Positions 25,986 to 35,373 of a stretch of 64,000 nucleotides of DNA are shown here, in pieces. The position numbers were made by a program, and so were the translations under genes. Below the pieces are notes generated by a model. The model had not been told where the DNA came from and did not search any database. It saw only the letters and a program-made list of their open reading frames with translations. The stretch comes from Streptomyces goshikiensis (lineage in GTDB: Bacteria; Actinomycetota; Actinomycetes; Streptomycetales; Streptomycetaceae): positions 62,001 through 126,000 of the forward strand of contig NZ_BMVE01000015.1 of assembly GCF_014650555.1 (NCBI RefSeq), read 5' to 3'. Position 1 is the first letter of the stretch. The number at the start of each line of letters is the position of its first letter.

Positions 25986-26617
25986 CGCCACCTCCGGCTC
26001 GGAAAGCGGTCCCCATCCTCCCCAGTGGACGCTCCGCCCGGCCCAACGGCACTCACGGATACGCCGAACAGGCGACCCGGGCCTCTCCCGAGGGCCGCCC
26101 AGTCACCGGCATCCACGGCACCTTCGTGGAGTCACAGCGAGAAGCCGGTCCACCCCGGAGCCTGACTCGGCAGGGCCCTCTGGTCGTATTCACGCGCCAT
26201 ATACGTCTGGCGGGGGAGGCTGTCGGGTGCGCCAGGCCCGGAGCGTCGGTAAAGGCGGCCCCGGGCCGACCTGCACCTTTCGACGCTTCACAGCCAACCG
26301 TGCACGGGCCCGATACCTGTACGCCGGGGGCGTCGCATGGGGGCCGGGGGCTGTACGCGCCGCCGACGCACGCTGCGCCATCCGGGTTAACCCGGTCGTC
26401 AGCCGTAGCGGGGCGTCCCGCCGTTCCCTTCAATCGGTGCTGACGAACGGTGGGGTGCCCATCCCCTGTCGGGGACCATGGGCGGCTGCCGGCGTGATGC
26501 GGCTCGCCGTGTTCTTCAGGGCACCCCCGACAGGTGTGCGCATGGATGGCTCCCTGCCCTCCCGTGTGCAGCAGCTCCCCGCCTCCTTTACGGAGCCTTC
26601 GAAAGGGGCTGTCCAAC
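25986..26617. other. Long intergenic region before the Ig-repeat gene
   Basis: Over 600 bases without a supported gene. It must contain the leftward guaD promoter and the rightward promoter of the repeat protein. Open frames here lack ribosome sites and normal codon use. No clear repeats were seen. Confidence 0.5.
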
Positions 26618-28336
26618 ATGGCACTCGCTCTCACTCTCACCCCGGCAACCGTCGCGGTGGGCCAGGCCTTCACAGCTGCCGTCACCGGTGCCGCACCGGC
26701 AGAATTGATCACCTTCACCTACGACACGGTGACCCCGCAGACGGCAATTGCCGACGCCCTCGGCAATGCGAGCGTCACTTTCACAGCAACCGAGCCGGGC
26801 ACGGTAGTTGCTGCCGGTGCCACGAGTGGCGCCGCCACGGCGACCCTGACGATCACGGTCGCATCGGACTGTGTGGTCACCCTGTCGTCCGCGCCGGCCA
26901 ACCCGACCGCGGGCCAGCCGGTGACCTTCACCGCCACCGTCACCTGTGACGGTGTACCCGTCTCCGGGGCGACCGTGGTCTTCGCCACGGCCAGCGGCTC
27001 CCTGGGCGTTGGCATCACCACCGCGGCGGGCGAGGCCACCGTCACCACCAGCCTGCTGCCGGTCGGCGCCAACGTGGTCACGGCCACCGTGATCGCCGCC
27101 ACCACCACCTGCATCTGCATCGGCATCAGTGCGACGGCAACCGTGGACGTCACCGCGCCGCAGAACTGCGTGGTCACGCTGACCTCCGTACCGGCCAACC
27201 CGACCGCGGGCCAGCCGGTGACCCTCACCGCCACCGTCACCTGCGGTGGAGTCCCCGTCCCGGGCGCGACCGTGGTCTTCGCCACTACCAGCGGCTCCCT
27301 GGGTGTCGGCGTCACTACTGCGGCGGGTCAGGCCACCGTCACCACCAGCCTGCTGCCGGTCGGCGCCAGCGTCGTCACGGCCACCGTGATCGCGGCCACC
27401 ACCACCTGCACCTGTATCGGCGTAGCGGTCACCGCAACCGTGACCGTCACCGCCGCACAGAGCTGCGCCGTCACCCTCACCTCCGCACCGGCCAACCCGA
27501 CCGCGGGCCAGCCGGTGACCCTCACCGCCACCGTCACCTGCGGTGGAGTCCCCGTCCCGGGCGCGACCGTGCTCTTCGCCACCACCAGCGGTCCGCTCGG
27601 CATCGGGGTCACCACAGCGGCGGGCCAGGCCACCCTCACCACCAGCCTGCTGCCGGCCGGGGTCAACGTCGTCACGGCCACCGTGATCGCCGCCACCACC
27701 ACCTGCACCTGCATCGGCGTCGCCGCCACCGCAACCGTCACCGTCACCGCCGCTCCGAGCTGCGCCGTCACCGTGACGTCCACGCCCGCCACCCCGGCCG
27801 CGGGCCAGCCGGTGACCGTCACCGCCACCGTCACCTGCGGCGGCGCCCCGGTCCTGGGCGCGACCGTCCTGTTCAGCACCGCCAGTGGTCCGCTCGGCAT
27901 CGGCATCACGAATGCGGCGGGGCAGGCGACCGTCACCAGCAGCACGCTGCCCGTCGGCAGCACCACCGTCACCGCCACTGTGCTCACCGCTACCGGCACC
28001 TGCTCCTGCGCCGGCACCTCCGGGACCGGGACCGTGACCGTGGGCGCGCCGACCGGGCTCACGGCACACCCCGCCTGCTACCGGCTCAACGTCCCCCCGC
28101 TGCCCTGGGCCTTCGCCACCGCCACCTTCAGCGCGAGTGGCGCGACTCCCGGCGCTACGGTCACCTTCCACCTGGACGGCCCCGCCGGCCCGGTGGTGTG
28201 CACCGCCGTCGCGAACGCGAGCGGCAACGCCAGTTGCACGGCCACCCTCACCATCACGCAGGTGCTGTTCGCCGGCTACACCGCGACCAGCGGCGGCGTC
28301 TCCTCGTCCAGCACCCTGTCCATCTGCCTCCCCTGA
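26618..28336 (+). CDS. Tandem Ig-like (bacterial Ig/invasin-type) repeat protein
   Basis: A 572-residue Thr/Ala/Val-rich beta protein. After an N-terminal Ig-like stretch (1-84) come four repeats of exactly 99 residues beginning at Cys codons 26870, 27167, 27464 and 27761. Each has two Cys in the first strands (C-AVTLTSAP...TVTC), PVPGATVLFATTSG and a C-x-C pair (TTTCTCIG). A variant C-terminal Ig-like domain follows. There is no signal peptide at the chosen ATG (26618, AAAGGGG upstream) nor in the short upstream extension. With the phage-type small genes that follow, it could be a virion decoration/adhesin-like protein or an exported surface protein using another route. Confidence 0.8.
   Translation: MALALTLTPATVAVGQAFTAAVTGAAPAELITFTYDTVTPQTAIADALGNASVTFTATEPGTVVAAGATSGAATATLTITVASDCVVTLSSAPANPTAGQPVTFTATVTCDGVPVSGATVVFATASGSLGVGITTAAGEATVTTSLLPVGANVVTATVIAATTTCICIGISATATVDVTAPQNCVVTLTSVPANPTAGQPVTLTATVTCGGVPVPGATVVFATTSGSLGVGVTTAAGQATVTTSLLPVGASVVTATVIAATTTCTCIGVAVTATVTVTAAQSCAVTLTSAPANPTAGQPVTLTATVTCGGVPVPGATVLFATTSGPLGIGVTTAAGQATLTTSLLPAGVNVVTATVIAATTTCTCIGVAATATVTVTAAPSCAVTVTSTPATPAAGQPVTVTATVTCGGAPVLGATVLFSTASGPLGIGITNAAGQATVTSSTLPVGSTTVTATVLTATGTCSCAGTSGTGTVTVGAPTGLTAHPACYRLNVPPLPWAFATATFSASGATPGATVTFHLDGPAGPVVCTAVANASGNASCTATLTITQVLFAGYTATSGGVSSSSTLSICLP
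26870..28057 (+). repeat. Four tandem 297-bp repeats
   Basis: Units begin at 26870, 27167, 27464 and 27761 with an exact 297-base spacing; units two and three are near-identical over long stretches and the fourth is the most diverged. The repeats encode 99-residue Ig-like domains and could expand or contract by recombination. Confidence 0.85.
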
Positions 28337-28432
28337 GGCCCGGCACCGGCTCGCGCACCGCGGCCGGAGACGTACCGCAGCTCACCTGAACCAGTGCGTT
28401 CGACAGGGGAGTTGAGGAGCCAGTCGAAAGAA

Positions 28433-28469
28433 CAGTCGTCCCCCGTAGTGCAAGTACGGGGGACGACTG
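28433..28469. terminator. Strong hairpin after the Ig-repeat gene
   Basis: Perfect 15-bp arms at 28433-28447 and 28455-28469 around a 7-base loop, 97 bases after the repeat-protein stop. A good terminator; it would separate the repeat gene from the small genes downstream or attenuate read-through. Confidence 0.75.
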
Positions 28470-28565
28470 CCGGAGCACAAGGATAAGCCGTGCGGTACGG
28501 CGGTACGGCGGTATGCCGACCGGGCCGCCGCCCCTCACCGCAGGAAGTCACAGAAGGAGCAGAAC

Positions 28566-28724
28566 ATGGCCTGCAATTGCGGTGGCGCTACCCGCCCGAC
28601 CGTCATCATCTACCAGCTGAACCTGCCCGACGGCTCCGTGCGCCAGTACCACACCTGGCAGGAGGCCGACGCGGCCAACCAGCGCGTGGGCGGCCTCGGC
28701 ACCATCCTCGTCATCAATCAGTAA
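28566..28724 (+). CDS. Small phage-type Cys-containing protein (DUF7196-like)
   Basis: A 52-residue protein starting MACNCGGATRP with a later strand PDGSVRQYHTWQEADAANQRVGG. This layout (CxC-GG start, then short beta strands with a residue-adding motif) is common among small proteins in actinobacteriophage structural regions. The ATG at 28566 follows AGAAGGAG. Function unknown; its place between the Ig-repeat gene and a DUF1360 gene supports a phage-derived group. Confidence 0.6.
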   Translation: MACNCGGATRPTVIIYQLNLPDGSVRQYHTWQEADAANQRVGGLGTILVINQ

Positions 28725-28766
28725 CGACGACCAGCCGGGTGCATTCACGGTGACGGGGTGGATCTC

Positions 28767-29054
28767 ATGAGCCTTGTGGAGTTTCTCCTTTGCCTCGGCA
28801 CGACGTGCCGCATCACCAGATTCCTCACGAAGGACACGCTGGCGGCGGGATTCCGTTCCTGGGTGGCCGGACGCTTCGGTGACGATTCCAAACCCGCCAG
28901 CCTGGTCGGCTGCAGCTGGTGTTCGAGCATTTGGGTGGCTTCCGCCACCGCCCTGTTCGCCCACTGGGTCGGAGGGACAACCGGATTCCAGATCACCGCG
29001 ACGGCGTTGTCCCTCTCCTACCTCGCCGGGCTGGCTTCCCGGTGGCTCGATTGA
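28767..29054 (+). CDS. DUF1360 family small membrane protein
   Basis: A 95-residue protein with RITRFLTKDTL, a CSWCSSIWV motif near residue 55 and two membrane helices (SIWVASATALFAHWV and the C-terminal ALSLSYLAGLA). This C-x-W-C motif with two helices is typical of DUF1360 proteins, found in Bacillus spores and in many actinophages. ATG 28767 follows GGGGTGG; a GTG at 28758 is also in frame. Third gene of the small phage-like group. Confidence 0.7.
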   Translation: MSLVEFLLCLGTTCRITRFLTKDTLAAGFRSWVAGRFGDDSKPASLVGCSWCSSIWVASATALFAHWVGGTTGFQITATALSLSYLAGLASRWLD

Positions 29055-29169
29055 TTCCGGAACGGTGAGAGGCGGGGAGGGGCCCCTACGTGCTTGACCG
29101 CCCGCGCCACGATTCTGGGCCGGGGGCGTCGACTCGCAAACCCGGGCCCGGGCGCCCTGGTGGCCGGGC

Positions 29170-30243
29170 TCACTTCGTGCGCCGGAGCATCGCGAGCCGG
29201 CTCGTCGTGCGGTCCAGGTCGCGTGTCAGGGCTTGGCCGTCGGGGAGGGAGGTCAGCGGGTCGGAGCCGATGAGGATCAGCCGGGCGTCGCGGTCGCAGG
29301 CAACGTCCACGAGGTTCGCGAACCGCTGCCGTCCGTCTGCGGAGGCTTCGGCCAGCGGGGGGACGCCGTCCAGGACCAGGGTGTCGAACCGTTCGGTGAG
29401 GGCCAGGTAGTCGGGCACCGCCGTCGCGGTCTCGCACAGCGCGTCGAAGCTGAACCACACGAGTTCGCCGCGGACCGCGCGGGCCGGGAGCTCCCGCAGA
29501 TGGGTCAGGACAGGAGTGGCCTCCGCGGGCGCCGGGACGGCGAAGCCCAGTGCCTCCAGGGCGGCGTCCCCTGGGGGCAGGCACAGGCCCGTCGCGAACC
29601 GGCGGCCACCGGGCTCCGGCTGAGGCGCCGCCAGCCGGCGGAAGTCCACCGGCCCCGAGACGTCCAGGACGTCCATCCGATCCTGTATGAGCTTGATGGT
29701 GGGCTCGAACAAGTGGTGGTAGAGCGGATCCGGCATCAGTCCGGCGGGCGGGTAGTTGGAGGTGGTGACCAGGGTGATCCGGCGGTCGAGGAGCGTCTTG
29801 AAGAGGCGGGCGATCAGCATCGCATCGCCCGCGTCGTGTGCATGGAACTCGTCGAACACCAGGACCCGGCTGTCCCCGATCAGCTCGTCGAGAGCGCTGT
29901 CGACAGCGCTCTGCCCGTCGTGGCGGGCGCTCGGTCGGGACACTCCGTCGTGCAGCCGCCGGAAGAAGTCGTGAAAGTGCAGACGGCGTTTACGCCCGGC
30001 CGGCAGTCCTTCGTAGAAGGTGTCCACCAGCCAGCTCTTCCCCCGACCCACCGGGCCCCAGACGTACAGGTCGCGGGGTGGCCTGGGGAACGTCCAGGCC
30101 GGGCGGGCGAGTTCGGCCGCAAGGTGGGCCAAGCGCTCGACGGCGGCCTCCTGCGCCGGGGCGACCGAGAACCCGCACCGCGCCGCGGCCTGGTGGAAAT
30201 GGCGGCGCATGGCTTGCTCGTGCTGGGGCATCGGTCTGCTCAT
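29170..30243 (-). CDS. zapE: ZapE/AFG1-like cell-division ATPase
   Basis: A 357-residue P-loop ATPase. Walker A is GPVGRGKSW near residue 75, Walker B RVLVFDEFHAHD, and TTSNYPPAGL with HHLFEPTIKLI follow, all characteristic of the AFG1/ZapE family that acts at the division site or on membrane protein quality control. ATG 30243 is chosen so that the protein starts just before the conserved HFHQAA region; a longer start at 30405 adds a low-quality stretch. Confidence 0.85.
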   Translation of the reverse strand: MSRPMPQHEQAMRRHFHQAAARCGFSVAPAQEAAVERLAHLAAELARPAWTFPRPPRDLYVWGPVGRGKSWLVDTFYEGLPAGRKRRLHFHDFFRRLHDGVSRPSARHDGQSAVDSALDELIGDSRVLVFDEFHAHDAGDAMLIARLFKTLLDRRITLVTTSNYPPAGLMPDPLYHHLFEPTIKLIQDRMDVLDVSGPVDFRRLAAPQPEPGGRRFATGLCLPPGDAALEALGFAVPAPAEATPVLTHLRELPARAVRGELVWFSFDALCETATAVPDYLALTERFDTLVLDGVPPLAEASADGRQRFANLVDVACDRDARLILIGSDPLTSLPDGQALTRDLDRTTSRLAMLRRTK

Positions 30244-30420
30244 CCGTTCGTGTGCTGGTTTCGGTCGAGGCACCGGCCGAGGGGGGCAGGCGGTTTCGGG
30301 GGGCGCGGTCGAGTTTGCGCATCCAACCACCACTGACGCCGCACGAGTCCCATGCCCCACCACGAGAACATCATCGGGGATCAAGATCCACCGCCGCACC
30401 GCCAACCATGCACGAGTGCG

Positions 30421-30858
30421 CTAGCGGTAGAAGGTTCGGCCAGCGGCGCCGGAGGACACGGACCACACCTCGCTGATCAAGCCGCCGGTGATCCTCAGGG
30501 TGTCCGTCCCGCTCCTGGCGACGGGCCGGCCGTCCTCGTCCGGGACGGTAGCGAGATAGGGGCGGGCAACGAGGCCGGTCGGTGTGCCATCGACAAGCGC
30601 GAGGTCCACGACGGCCGAGCCTTCGGTCACGAAGCGAAGCCCGCGGCGCCCTTGGTGCCAGGCCGCGATGATGTCGGCGAGTTGCTGTGGAGTGCGGACA
30701 TCGTCGAAGGCCTCGGTGCCTGCCTGGGCATAACGCAGGACGAATTCCGGCGCCATGATCTTCTCGGCGAGGTCCAGGTCACCGTTCCACATCGCAGTCC
30801 ACTGGTCGTACATGTGGATGCCGAACTGCCGCACATCGTTGTCGCTCATCAAGATCAT
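30421..30858 (-). CDS. NTF2/SnoaL-like small protein
   Basis: A 145-residue cone-shaped NTF2-like fold. MYDQWTAMWNGDLDLAEKIMAPEFVLRYA at the start and the closing GGLISEVWSVS strand are typical of SnoaL-like/ester-cyclase relatives. Start ATG 30858 has GAAGGG four bases beyond; ATG 30849 (MSDNDVR) is an alternative. No pathway neighbours, so the ligand is unknown. Confidence 0.75.
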   Translation of the reverse strand: MILMSDNDVRQFGIHMYDQWTAMWNGDLDLAEKIMAPEFVLRYAQAGTEAFDDVRTPQQLADIIAAWHQGRRGLRFVTEGSAVVDLALVDGTPTGLVARPYLATVPDEDGRPVARSGTDTLRITGGLISEVWSVSSGAAGRTFYR

Positions 30859-31168
30859 CCGTCCCTTCGGGTGCGCGAGGTTCGCGAGGTTCACGAGGTG
30901 TCCGCGACAGTAACAAGGGGGTCTGACAACAGTGATCGTCGCCGGGCCCGGGCCAACTCCACCAGCTGCTGCGACAGATCACCGCTGAGTGCCGAGAGAC
31001 CCTGCTGTCACCTGCCCCAACCCACTTACCAGCGCCGATGTCTGACGTGGCCACAGGCACGCCCGCTGCCGGCCGCCGCGGTCTGTGCCAACGCTGAGGC
31101 TGCGAGGCGTGTGGTGGGATCCGAGCCCGCGGTTGGCCAGGGCGGCCGATCGCAGGGTCCTGCCCGCG
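30859..31168. other. Intergenic, nothing recognised
   Basis: About 310 bases between two leftward genes. It should hold the promoter of the NTF2-like gene. No RNA, repeat or plausible gene was seen. Confidence 0.4.
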
Positions 31169-31714
31169 CTAGCGGGCCGGTCGCCTCGGTGTGGCCCAGG
31201 CGGTCGCGCCCCACAGCAGGCCCCAGACCAGGAAGTAGGGTGACCAGAGCAGCAGGTCCACGCGGGAGAGATGGCGCGCGATCTCGGCGTCGGGCGGGTC
31301 CACGTGAAGGACGCCCGTCAGCACCATGGCGTCGCCGACGAAGCCGAAGCCCAGCGCGCCGCAGGCTCGCAACACCATGAGGGCGCCGGTGATCCACATC
31401 GGCACGGTCAGAAGCCGGCGCGGCAGCACTTGCCCCCAGGGCCGGACCGTGGCGAGCGCCGCCAAGGCGCCCAAGAGGACCAGGCCGACCGATATCCAGT
31501 GCCCGGCCATCGTGCCGGGGGTCTGCGCGACAAGCTCCTCACGGCCCGACCGGGGCAGAGGAGCGCTGGAGGTGAGCGCCGTGCCACCCAGCGCCCAGTA
31601 GAGTTTCAGCGTTCCGTAGCCGGCGAGGGTCCAGGCACACGTCGCGTAGGCGGCCCATCGGCGTACTGGCCGGGCGCGGCGCGTGGGGCGCCGGCCGTCC
31701 GTCACCTCTTTCAT
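31169..31714 (-). CDS. DUF3995-like four-helix membrane protein (copy 2)
   Basis: A 181-residue membrane protein with four hydrophobic segments (AAYATCAWTLAGYGTLKLYW, ISVGLVLLGALAALATV, VPMWITGALMVLRACGALGF, LWSPYFLVWGLLWGATAW). The order YGTLKLYWALGG...PGTMAGHW fits DUF3995-type proteins. Its ATG overlaps the stop of the preceding paralogue by 4 bases. Function unknown. Confidence 0.7.
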   Translation of the reverse strand: MKEVTDGRRPTRRARPVRRWAAYATCAWTLAGYGTLKLYWALGGTALTSSAPLPRSGREELVAQTPGTMAGHWISVGLVLLGALAALATVRPWGQVLPRRLLTVPMWITGALMVLRACGALGFGFVGDAMVLTGVLHVDPPDAEIARHLSRVDLLLWSPYFLVWGLLWGATAWATPRRPAR

Positions 31715-32250
31715 TCCGCGCCTCGCGCCGTCTTCACCGCGGCTGTGGCGTTCTGTCCTCGTCGGCGAGTGAAGAGCCAGGCCATGGCCAGCCACAGGCA
31801 CAGGCCCACGAGGCCCTGCACCGCGGCCCGTCCCGACCAGCCAGGGGTCCCGGAGTCGAGAAGGGCTTCCCGCGCCACGTGGATCTGGCTGACGGCTGCC
31901 AGGGCGGCCGTTCCCCACAACCCGAGGAGCAGTAGCGGGCGCGGTATCAGGCCGCCCCATGGACGTACGGCGGCGAGCGCCATGGCGACGGAGAACACGC
32001 CCAATGAGGCCAGCACCCACTGCGCGAGCGCGACGTTGGGAGTGTCGCTGTACTGCGAGGCGGTGACCGCTGGGCCGCCGGGAACGCCCAGGCGCCCTTG
32101 GGTCGCGTAGTAGCCCTTCCCCGCCGCGTAGATCAGTTGGTCGACGGCGGACAGGTACGCGGGCCAGGCCCACTTCAGGGGCACCGCCTCTGGGCGGCGC
32201 GCCGGCCGCCATCGCCGGGTGGCGGCGTGTACCGCTGCTATCGGATTCAT
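31711..32250 (-). CDS. DUF3995-like four-helix membrane protein (copy 1)
   Basis: A 179-residue paralogue of the next gene: WAWPAYLSAVDQLIYAAGKGYYA aligns with its ATCAWTLAGYGTLKLYWALGG, and both carry AVRPWG or TVRPWG between helices two and three. Four membrane helices, basic C-terminal tail. The 4-base overlap shows that the pair is made together and might form a heteromer. No known function. Confidence 0.7.
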   Translation of the reverse strand: MNPIAAVHAATRRWRPARRPEAVPLKWAWPAYLSAVDQLIYAAGKGYYATQGRLGVPGGPAVTASQYSDTPNVALAQWVLASLGVFSVAMALAAVRPWGGLIPRPLLLLGLWGTAALAAVSQIHVAREALLDSGTPGWSGRAAVQGLVGLCLWLAMAWLFTRRRGQNATAAVKTARGAE

Positions 32251-32551
32251 GCGCCCGGCACCTGGCTCAGATCAGGACAGCTCGTCATGCGCCCACGATC
32301 ACGCCTCCACGCACGTCAGGTCTTCGCACTGGAGAGTGATCCGCCTCCCCCGCGCGGGGGAGGCCCGGGCAGAAGCCCTGGCGGGGCTGACGACCGCCAC
32401 GTGACCTGGAGCCCCCCAGACTCGGCAAGAACAATCCGGTCTTGACCAGTCCCCACCGCGGTTGCCCCGCGGGCACGCCGACGGATCGTGACGTGGAGCC
32501 GTCATGCATCTCGGTAGTGGGCGGAACGCGTTCGTTCCTGGCCCAGGGCCT
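32251..32551. other. Intergenic, nothing recognised
   Basis: About 300 bases upstream of the paired membrane protein genes. It probably holds their promoter. Open frames in it lack coding character. Confidence 0.4.
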
Positions 32552-33004
32552 TCACTCTTCCCTGGCCGCGTAGGCGTCGGTGAGGACCGTGCAGGTGCAG
32601 TAGTCGTTGTCGGTGCACGGAGTGCCGTACTCGGCACCGTAGGGGCCGAGGCCTGTCATGAGCCGGAGGACCTCGGCGCGTGCGGCCGCGTCGAGAACGG
32701 GGGCTGTCGCCCAGGCCTCCGACATGCGTCGCCAGTCGGCCGGATCGTCCCTCAGGTCGGTGACGCTTCGGGAGTCGACGAACAAGGTGTAGAGGGGATG
32801 TTCGGGGAAGTCGTTGAGCCGAAGAATCCACCAGCGCCCATCGACCAGGGCCGCATAGGGGAAGACGCTTGTGCCCGTACGATGAAAGACGGCCTGCGGG
32901 GGCCAAGCGGGGAAGGCACCCGTCCTGTCGGTAGCGGGCACGGCGGGGGCACTCAGACTCCGGCGCAGGCGCCGCCAGCGGGACTCGGTCGGATCAGTCG
33001 TCAC
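32552..33004 (-). CDS. Hypothetical protein
   Basis: A 150-residue soluble protein with good codon use. Visible features are WRRLRRSLSAP near the start, a central beta-rich stretch (YAALVDGRWWILRLNDFPEHPLYTLFVD) and a C-terminal CTDNDYCTC with three Cys. GTG 33004 is taken as the start; an ATG at 33040 is in frame. Not recognised; resembles small actinomycete-specific proteins of unknown role. Confidence 0.6.
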   Translation of the reverse strand: MTTDPTESRWRRLRRSLSAPAVPATDRTGAFPAWPPQAVFHRTGTSVFPYAALVDGRWWILRLNDFPEHPLYTLFVDSRSVTDLRDDPADWRRMSEAWATAPVLDAAARAEVLRLMTGLGPYGAEYGTPCTDNDYCTCTVLTDAYAAREE

Positions 33005-33406
33005 ACGGCCATCCTGCTGTCTTCCGAGCCCGTACGCCATGGCCGAGGGATAACCCCCCTCTGCCGTGTGTGGGGGGGGCCGGCCCTGTGGTCCGGGACC
33101 GGCCTGATCGCCTCCGCTTCCACGCCCAGCGCGAGGCGCTCGAAGAAGGACGTGCAGCGCCGGAGCCTGTGGGCCAGGTCGTCCACGGCTGTGGCGGGAA
33201 GTTCGCCGACAAGCGCTTAGAGCAGACCGACCGCCGCCGCGACTGGGGCGACGACGACACGCCGCGCGCCGCCTGCCAGGAGCAGAAGGCCGCCACCGAG
33301 ATGGCGGCGAAGATCGCGTGCACCGCCCGCCGGAGCCCCTCCGTGCCGCGCCTCAGGCCGGCGCAGCACACCGGCGCTCTGGGGAAGTCGTTCACGCCGC
33401 CGACCG
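33005..33406. other. Intergenic, no supported gene
   Basis: About 400 bases. Frames open on both strands but neither has a ribosome site or a recognisable product. Could hold a decayed fragment. Confidence 0.4.
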
Positions 33407-33655
33407 TCAGGTAGGGCGATCGGTCTGCCCGTCGGAGGGCAGCAGGTCCTTGGCCCTGCGTTCCATCAGGACCGGCAGGTAGGTACGCACTCGCGCGTAC
33501 CTGAGCTCGTCATAGGCCGTCCGTACTGAGCGTTCCACCAGTCCGGCGTCCAGCTCGGGGTGGGCCTTCATCAGCCGCTCCGTGACATGGCTGATGGTCA
33601 GGACATCCTCCGACTCCGCCACCACGCACCTCAGTCTTCCCTCGGGGACCGACAC
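33407..33655 (-). CDS. Three-helix bundle dimerisation-domain protein
   Basis: An 82-residue all-helical protein. The pattern VTERLMKAHPELDAGLVERSVRTAYDELRYARVRTYLPVLMER is that of the small three-helix domain common in Streptomyces, which is also seen fused to other domains. GTG 33655 start. Function unknown. Confidence 0.6.
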   Translation of the reverse strand: MSVPEGRLRCVVAESEDVLTISHVTERLMKAHPELDAGLVERSVRTAYDELRYARVRTYLPVLMERRAKDLLPSDGQTDRPT

Positions 33656-33895
33656 TCCTCAGTCTCCCGGAGTGGCTGTACCCCCGGAAGTCGATCTTCC
33701 GCCGCTCTACGCGGCCATCAGCAGGGCCCACGGCTGGAACCACCCGCACCGGACCGGTGAACCGTGGGGCCCGACAGCCTGAAGCGACCATCGCCGCGAC
33801 CGAAGGCCGGGTGGAAGGTGATCGCGGGCCCCGTGGATCTGGGAGACCGGGTAGCCTGCGCCGAGGCCGGTGACTTCGGAGACAGGGATGGCCCG

Positions 33896-34102
33896 ATGGA
33901 CGGGTTCACGGCGTGGCTACTCCAACATGCGACGGATCAGGGCTCGACCGGTGAGCTTGCCAGGAAGGCTGCCGCTGATCCGGGTTGGCCCGAAGGCCCG
34001 GACCGGTTGCAGACCTTCACGGATCACCTGGAGCGCGGCGGCGCCACTCGAACGGCACTGCAGGACCTCACGGACGCCTGGATCCGCTACGCCTCCCGCT
34101 GA
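33896..34102 (+). CDS. YozE/SAM-like domain small protein
   Basis: A 68-residue helical protein: FTAWLLQHATDQGSTGELARKAAADPGWP followed by FTDHLERGG and ALQDLTDAWIRYA matches the YozE-like SAM-fold family. ATG 33896 chosen because the conserved region begins at once; a longer in-frame start exists near 33764. Function unknown. Confidence 0.65.
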   Translation: MDGFTAWLLQHATDQGSTGELARKAAADPGWPEGPDRLQTFTDHLERGGATRTALQDLTDAWIRYASR

Positions 34103-34695
34103 AGGCCTTGGCCGATGACGGCCCTCGTCGGCTCGCCTGAGTGAGGGCGGCCCGGGGCTTCTCGTGCGAGTGCGTCACGCTTCTGGTGTCGAAGCGGTGG
34201 CGGGAGACCTCGCTGCTGGGCGTCGCGACGCATGACGTACTCGAACATCTGGTCGAGGTCGAAGCTGTCGCCGTTATCGGCCGAACGCGCGCGCCCTGGC
34301 TTGGTCCGTCCGGACCTAGGAACCGTGCTGACGGGCTTGCGGTCAGGGTCTCGTTGGAGTGGTGCGGGGGCTGGCGCGCACGGGGGGTGGTCGCGCCAGC
34401 CCCCGATGGAGGGCCGCCGGACGGGGCGGTGCGTCGGCGGCCGTGGTGTGTGGGGCCCGGGGACGGCTCGGCCGTTCGAAAACAGGCCGCACGGGGTGGC
34501 GGTTGAACTCTAAAGCATTTCGTCGAGGACTACCGCCCCGGGCGAGGTGGACTCGCCCGCAGGGTCAGCGCAGCGGATCGATCGGGGCCGGTCCCGGTAT
34601 CGGCGGCGCCGGCGCGAGCGCGTTGAGCGCCTTGGGTTCCGGGGACAGGGATGCTCGTCTTCCGACGTGGAACGTCGGCCAGCCCCACCAGCCGA
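34103..34695. other. Intergenic, nothing recognised
   Basis: Nearly 600 bases with no plausible gene on either strand. Open frames have poor codon use. No RNA or long repeat noticed. Confidence 0.45.
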
Positions 34696-35238
34696 TCAGC
34701 TGGAGATCCGGCACGGGCTGCGGGTGGTGTCCGGGTGGCGTTCTTCCGCGATCCATCGGGCGAGGGCTACCAGGGTGGTTTCGGCGCTGTCCGCCATGTA
34801 GTCGCGCAGTGCGCCGAGGTCGCCTCGGCTGGTGCCCAGCACCGGGTCCAGGCGCAGGAGCTGCCAGCGCTGCCGGACGAGGGTGCCTCGTCCCTGAGGC
34901 TGGAAAGTCCAGCTCCATCGCACGATGCCGTCCTCGGCACCGCCGACGACGAAGGTGAACGCGGTGCCGGGGTCGGCCTGCGTGATCTGGGAGCGCGTGG
35001 TCCACTGCTTGCCGTCCCTGTGGTTGCGGCCGCTGAACCAGGCGCCGACTCGGGGTCCATCGCCCTGGTCGAAGGCGACGTCAGTGGCGTTCGGGCTCCA
35101 CCGGCGGATCGCGGACACGTCGCTGACCAGGTCGTATACCCGAGTGGAGGCGGCGTCGACCCAGGCGCGCCTGGTGAAGGCGAAATCCGCCGCGTCCAGG
35201 GTCTCGAAGGGGTCGTGTTCGCGGGTTGCGGTACTCAA
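34696..35238 (-). CDS. SRPBCC (START/cyclase-like) protein
   Basis: A 180-residue helix-grip protein. FTRRAWVDAASTRVYDLVSDVSAIRRWSP is the first strand and small helices; VGAWFSGRNHRDGKQWTTRSQI, WSWTFQPQGRGTLVRQRW and the long C-terminal helix complete the fold. Binds or transforms a hydrophobic ligand, not identified. TTG 35238 is the best start, as GGAGGA lies four bases upstream. Divergent from the XRE regulator, which may control it. Confidence 0.75.
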   Translation of the reverse strand: MSTATREHDPFETLDAADFAFTRRAWVDAASTRVYDLVSDVSAIRRWSPNATDVAFDQGDGPRVGAWFSGRNHRDGKQWTTRSQITQADPGTAFTFVVGGAEDGIVRWSWTFQPQGRGTLVRQRWQLLRLDPVLGTSRGDLGALRDYMADSAETTLVALARWIAEERHPDTTRSPCRISS

Positions 35239-35373
35239 AGCGTCCTCCTGGACCAGTGCGGGATGGGGGGTGAGGCCCACCTCATCGCCGCGCGGGTCAG
35301 AGAGCCAGACCCGCGGATGCCTATCCCCGGCAGGGTGAGGCTGTGCGCCGCGGCTCTCCCCATACTCGGAGCC

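Noticed and set aside
26870..28057. CRISPR-like array suggested by regular spacing
   Set aside because: The 297-base units are protein-coding Ig-like domains, not short repeats with unique spacers.
26588..28171. 527-codon reverse frame opposite the Ig-repeat gene
   Set aside because: Repeat-derived Gly/Asp-rich shadow; the forward frame has beta-strand Ig-like sequence and a ribosome site.
33070..33414. Plus-strand frame of 114 codons
   Set aside because: No ribosome site, no recognisable fold, and an overlapping reverse frame is equally open.
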